64,000 bases of DNA from NCBI GenBank assembly GCA_963169295.1, contig CAUJDD010000025.1:1-64000 (forward strand), read 5' to 3'. This DNA comes from UBA4416 sp020846025 (GTDB taxonomy: Bacteria; Bacteroidota; Bacteroidia; B-17B0; Aurantibacillaceae). Positions 63,549-64,000 of this stretch are shown here, in pieces. A program made the translations under genes and the position numbers. The stretch's first letter is position 1; every line of letters begins with the position of its first letter. The notes under the pieces were generated by a model, which was not told the DNA's origin, did not search any database, and saw nothing but the letters and a program-made list of their open reading frames with translations.

Positions 63549-64000
63549 ATGAAAGTTTATTCGGCATATACGATTGAACAATTTGGAAGATACATCTTAG
63601 GTGATGTGCAAGCATTTAATTGGCTTGTTGAAAATGAATATAGAGAGTTATTAGCTACCCTTGATGCTATAAGAGATGATAAAAATGCTTTTAAATTTTT
63701 AATTGAGAATAAATATTTTGAATTAGCTGCGTTTGTTAATGCAATTTGGGACGATGAAAAGGCATTTAGATTTTTAATTGATAGAAAAGCCTTTGATTGG
63801 GCTGCCACTGCCAATTTTATTAATGGTGACGACAAAGCAAAAGAAGCCTTGAATAGAGCTGGGAAAGCGCATTTTGTGGCATTAGGTCATGCTATATTAG
63901 GTCGTATTCACGAAGACGGCGACCGTAATGTGTCACCAATGGGTACCTTAAAAAACATGCTAAATTTTAGGCAAGCCTTTAGAAATTTAAAGAATAACAA
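63549..64000 (+). CDS. helical-repeat protein, unknown function (cut by window edge)
   Basis: An open frame of 150 codons from the ATG at 63549, still open at the edge of the window. Residues 19-96 hold three imperfect repeats of 25-26 residues with the pattern D-x-x-A-F-x-x-L-I/V-x-x-x-x-x-x-x-x-A-x-x-x-A-I-x-x-D; key segments are NAFKFLIENKYFELAAF and KAFRFLIDRKAFDWAAT. These would form paired helices, as in ankyrin-type solenoids, though the ankyrin consensus is absent. A more basic, Gly/Asp-containing segment follows (HEDGDRNVSPMG). I do not recognise a family. The start is supported by the promoter just upstream. Confidence 0.75.
   Translation, partial: MKVYSAYTIEQFGRYILGDVQAFNWLVENEYRELLATLDAIRDDKNAFKFLIENKYFELAAFVNAIWDDEKAFRFLIDRKAFDWAATANFINGDDKAKEALNRAGKAHFVALGHAILGRIHEDGDRNVSPMGTLKNMLNFRQAFRNLKNN

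Noticed and set aside
63557..63835. Minus-strand frame of 92 codons at the right edge
   Set aside because: It is a shadow of the plus-strand repeat-protein gene, which has a promoter, sensible composition and internal repeats.

Overview
This is about 64 kb of AT-rich, gene-dense chromosome from a member of the Bacteroidota; the genus cannot be fixed from the window. The phylum call rests on four things: a type IX secretion (T9SS) C-terminal sorting domain at 17.0-17.9 kb, repeated Bacteroidota-type promoters (TTTG or TTG, about 19 bp, then TAnnTTTG), phylum-typical families (START-like, DUF3127, DUF4159, YfhO, GxxExxY), and weak or absent Shine-Dalgarno sequences. I see no rRNA, CRISPR array, prophage or intact insertion sequence. 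There is one tRNA, an initiator tRNA-Met at 41.8-41.9 kb. Layout: 0-4.3 kb holds a proton-translocating transhydrogenase (pntA, pntB), two small membrane proteins and a cytochrome c lipoprotein. 4.4-6.4 kb holds an ECF sigma factor abutting folE, a 339-bp gap with a promoter and a strongly structured RNA candidate, and a GreA/Rnk-like protein. 7.0-10.5 kb is an envelope redox module (di-heme DUF1111 lipoprotein, Rieske lipoprotein, porin) beside a divergent DtxR-family regulator with a palindrome in front of it. 10.5-17.9 kb mixes metabolism and processing genes: class IV aminotransferase, persulfide dioxygenase-rhodanese, C-terminal protease, RNase Z and a T9SS cargo protein. 18-21.4 kb is a nucleotide group read purA, pyrR, DinB, pyrB. 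21.5-24.9 kb carries the phenylacetyl-CoA epoxidase genes paaA, paaB, paaC and a divergent paaE, with no paaD. The accessory heart of the window is 24.9-41 kb, a surface-polysaccharide locus. Its left arm (minus strand) holds rfbF, rfbG and rfbH, which make CDP-4-keto-3,6-dideoxyglucose, plus a lipid-linked-type glycosyltransferase. Between rfbG and rfbH sits a GxxExxY gene bounded by inverted repeats and duplicated junctions. Its right arm (plus strand) holds a sugar epimerase, a 161-bp foldback repeat, and a tight operon of a divergent nucleotidyltransferase, a DJ-1 protein, a cupin, a ThDP enzyme, an HpcH/HpaI aldolase, an Ldh-family dehydrogenase, a HAD phosphatase and an FkbM methyltransferase. 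I cannot assign that operon to a known pathway; it is the best candidate here for an undescribed biosynthetic system, probably making an unusual nucleotide-activated sugar or acid. From 41 kb on the content is mostly housekeeping: era, an acyl-CoA dehydrogenase, anmK, a CopA-type ATPase, a second ECF sigma factor, a START-like protein with a histone-H1-like lysine-rich tail, mutL, two rhomboids, an envelope protein pair, folB, ansA, DUF3127, and a marR-led RND efflux operon. The right edge cuts a plus-strand gene for a helical-repeat protein.
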